Shown in pieces: positions 4,975 through 5,019 of a DNA stretch of 5,019 nt. Numbering within the stretch: the stretch's first letter is position 1; each line of letters begins with the position of its first letter. This stretch comes from an uncultured Clostridia bacterium (lineage in GTDB: Bacteria; Bacillota; Clostridia; Oscillospirales; Oscillospiraceae). The stretch covers positions 1 through 5,019 of the forward strand of contig CAMFZO010000122.1 of NCBI GenBank assembly GCA_946006895.1, written 5' to 3'. The notes beneath the pieces were generated by a model. That model was not told the origin of the DNA. It searched no databases and saw only the letters and a list, made by a program, of their open reading frames with translations. A program made the translations under genes and the position numbers.

Positions 4975-5019
4975 CTGTCTCTTATACACATCTCCGAGCC
5001 CACGAGACGTAGAGGAATC
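4975..5019. other. Illumina Nextera adapter contamination (not genomic)
   Basis: CTGTCTCTTATACACATCT (4975-4993) is the 19-bp Tn5 mosaic end used in Nextera libraries. It is followed by CCGAGCCCACGAGAC (4994-5008), the rest of the read-through of the i7-side transposase adapter. GTAGAGGA (5009-5016) follows, matching the i7 index I recall as N712, then ATC (5017-5019), the first bases of the standard P7 flank. The order and exact match leave little doubt that this is a sequencing construct. The first one to three bases could coincide with genomic sequence. Confidence 0.98.

Noticed and set aside
4975..4993. Tn5 mosaic end as evidence of a natural transposon boundary
   Set aside because: The bases that follow are the synthetic Nextera i7-side adapter and index, so it is a library construct, not an insertion.

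Overview
The window looks like the end of a metagenomic or draft contig from a GC-rich Clostridia member, most likely a gut Oscillospiraceae/Ruminococcaceae relative. This rests on strong GGAGG ribosome sites, consensus sigma-A promoters, a clostridial-type AsnRS tail, HtrA and PspC, and a nested hairpin repeat of a kind I recall from those genomes. The taxonomy is inference from style, not a database result.

Layout. (1) 1-155, + strand: last 50 codons of asparaginyl-tRNA synthetase, closed by a hairpin with T-runs on both sides (about 157-212) that can also end the convergent operon. (2) 229-1553, - strand: a two-gene operon, a TetR-family regulator followed by a class I SAM-dependent methyltransferase with an ATGA overlap. 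(3) 1554-1970: the control region of that operon. A perfect-consensus promoter (TTGACA, 17 bp, TATAAT) has one quasi-palindromic operator filling the spacer and a second at the start site, the two being arms of a perfect 19-bp inverted repeat. About 380 nt of hairpin-rich leader separates it from tetR and includes a roughly 125-bp nested inverted-repeat element. (4) 2056-3561, - strand: an HtrA/DegP-like membrane-anchored serine protease with a long Pro/Gln-rich cytoplasmic N-terminus. (5) 3562-3853: divergent promoter region. (6) 3854-4798, + strand: a protein made of two fused GNAT acetyltransferase domains. (7) 4837 to the end: a PspC-domain envelope stress protein cut off by an artefact. 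From 4975 onward the sequence is Illumina Nextera adapter plus an i7 index, not genome.

How it fits together. The tetR-methyltransferase pair looks like a self-repressed, inducible small-molecule response unit; the ligand and methyl acceptor cannot be read from sequence. HtrA and PspC are both envelope-stress proteins but lie in different, divergently oriented units, so a shared function is only suggestive. No wholly new system is evident. The most noteworthy biological item is the dual-operator promoter followed by the repeat-invaded leader; the most certain unusual item is the adapter contamination at the 3' end.
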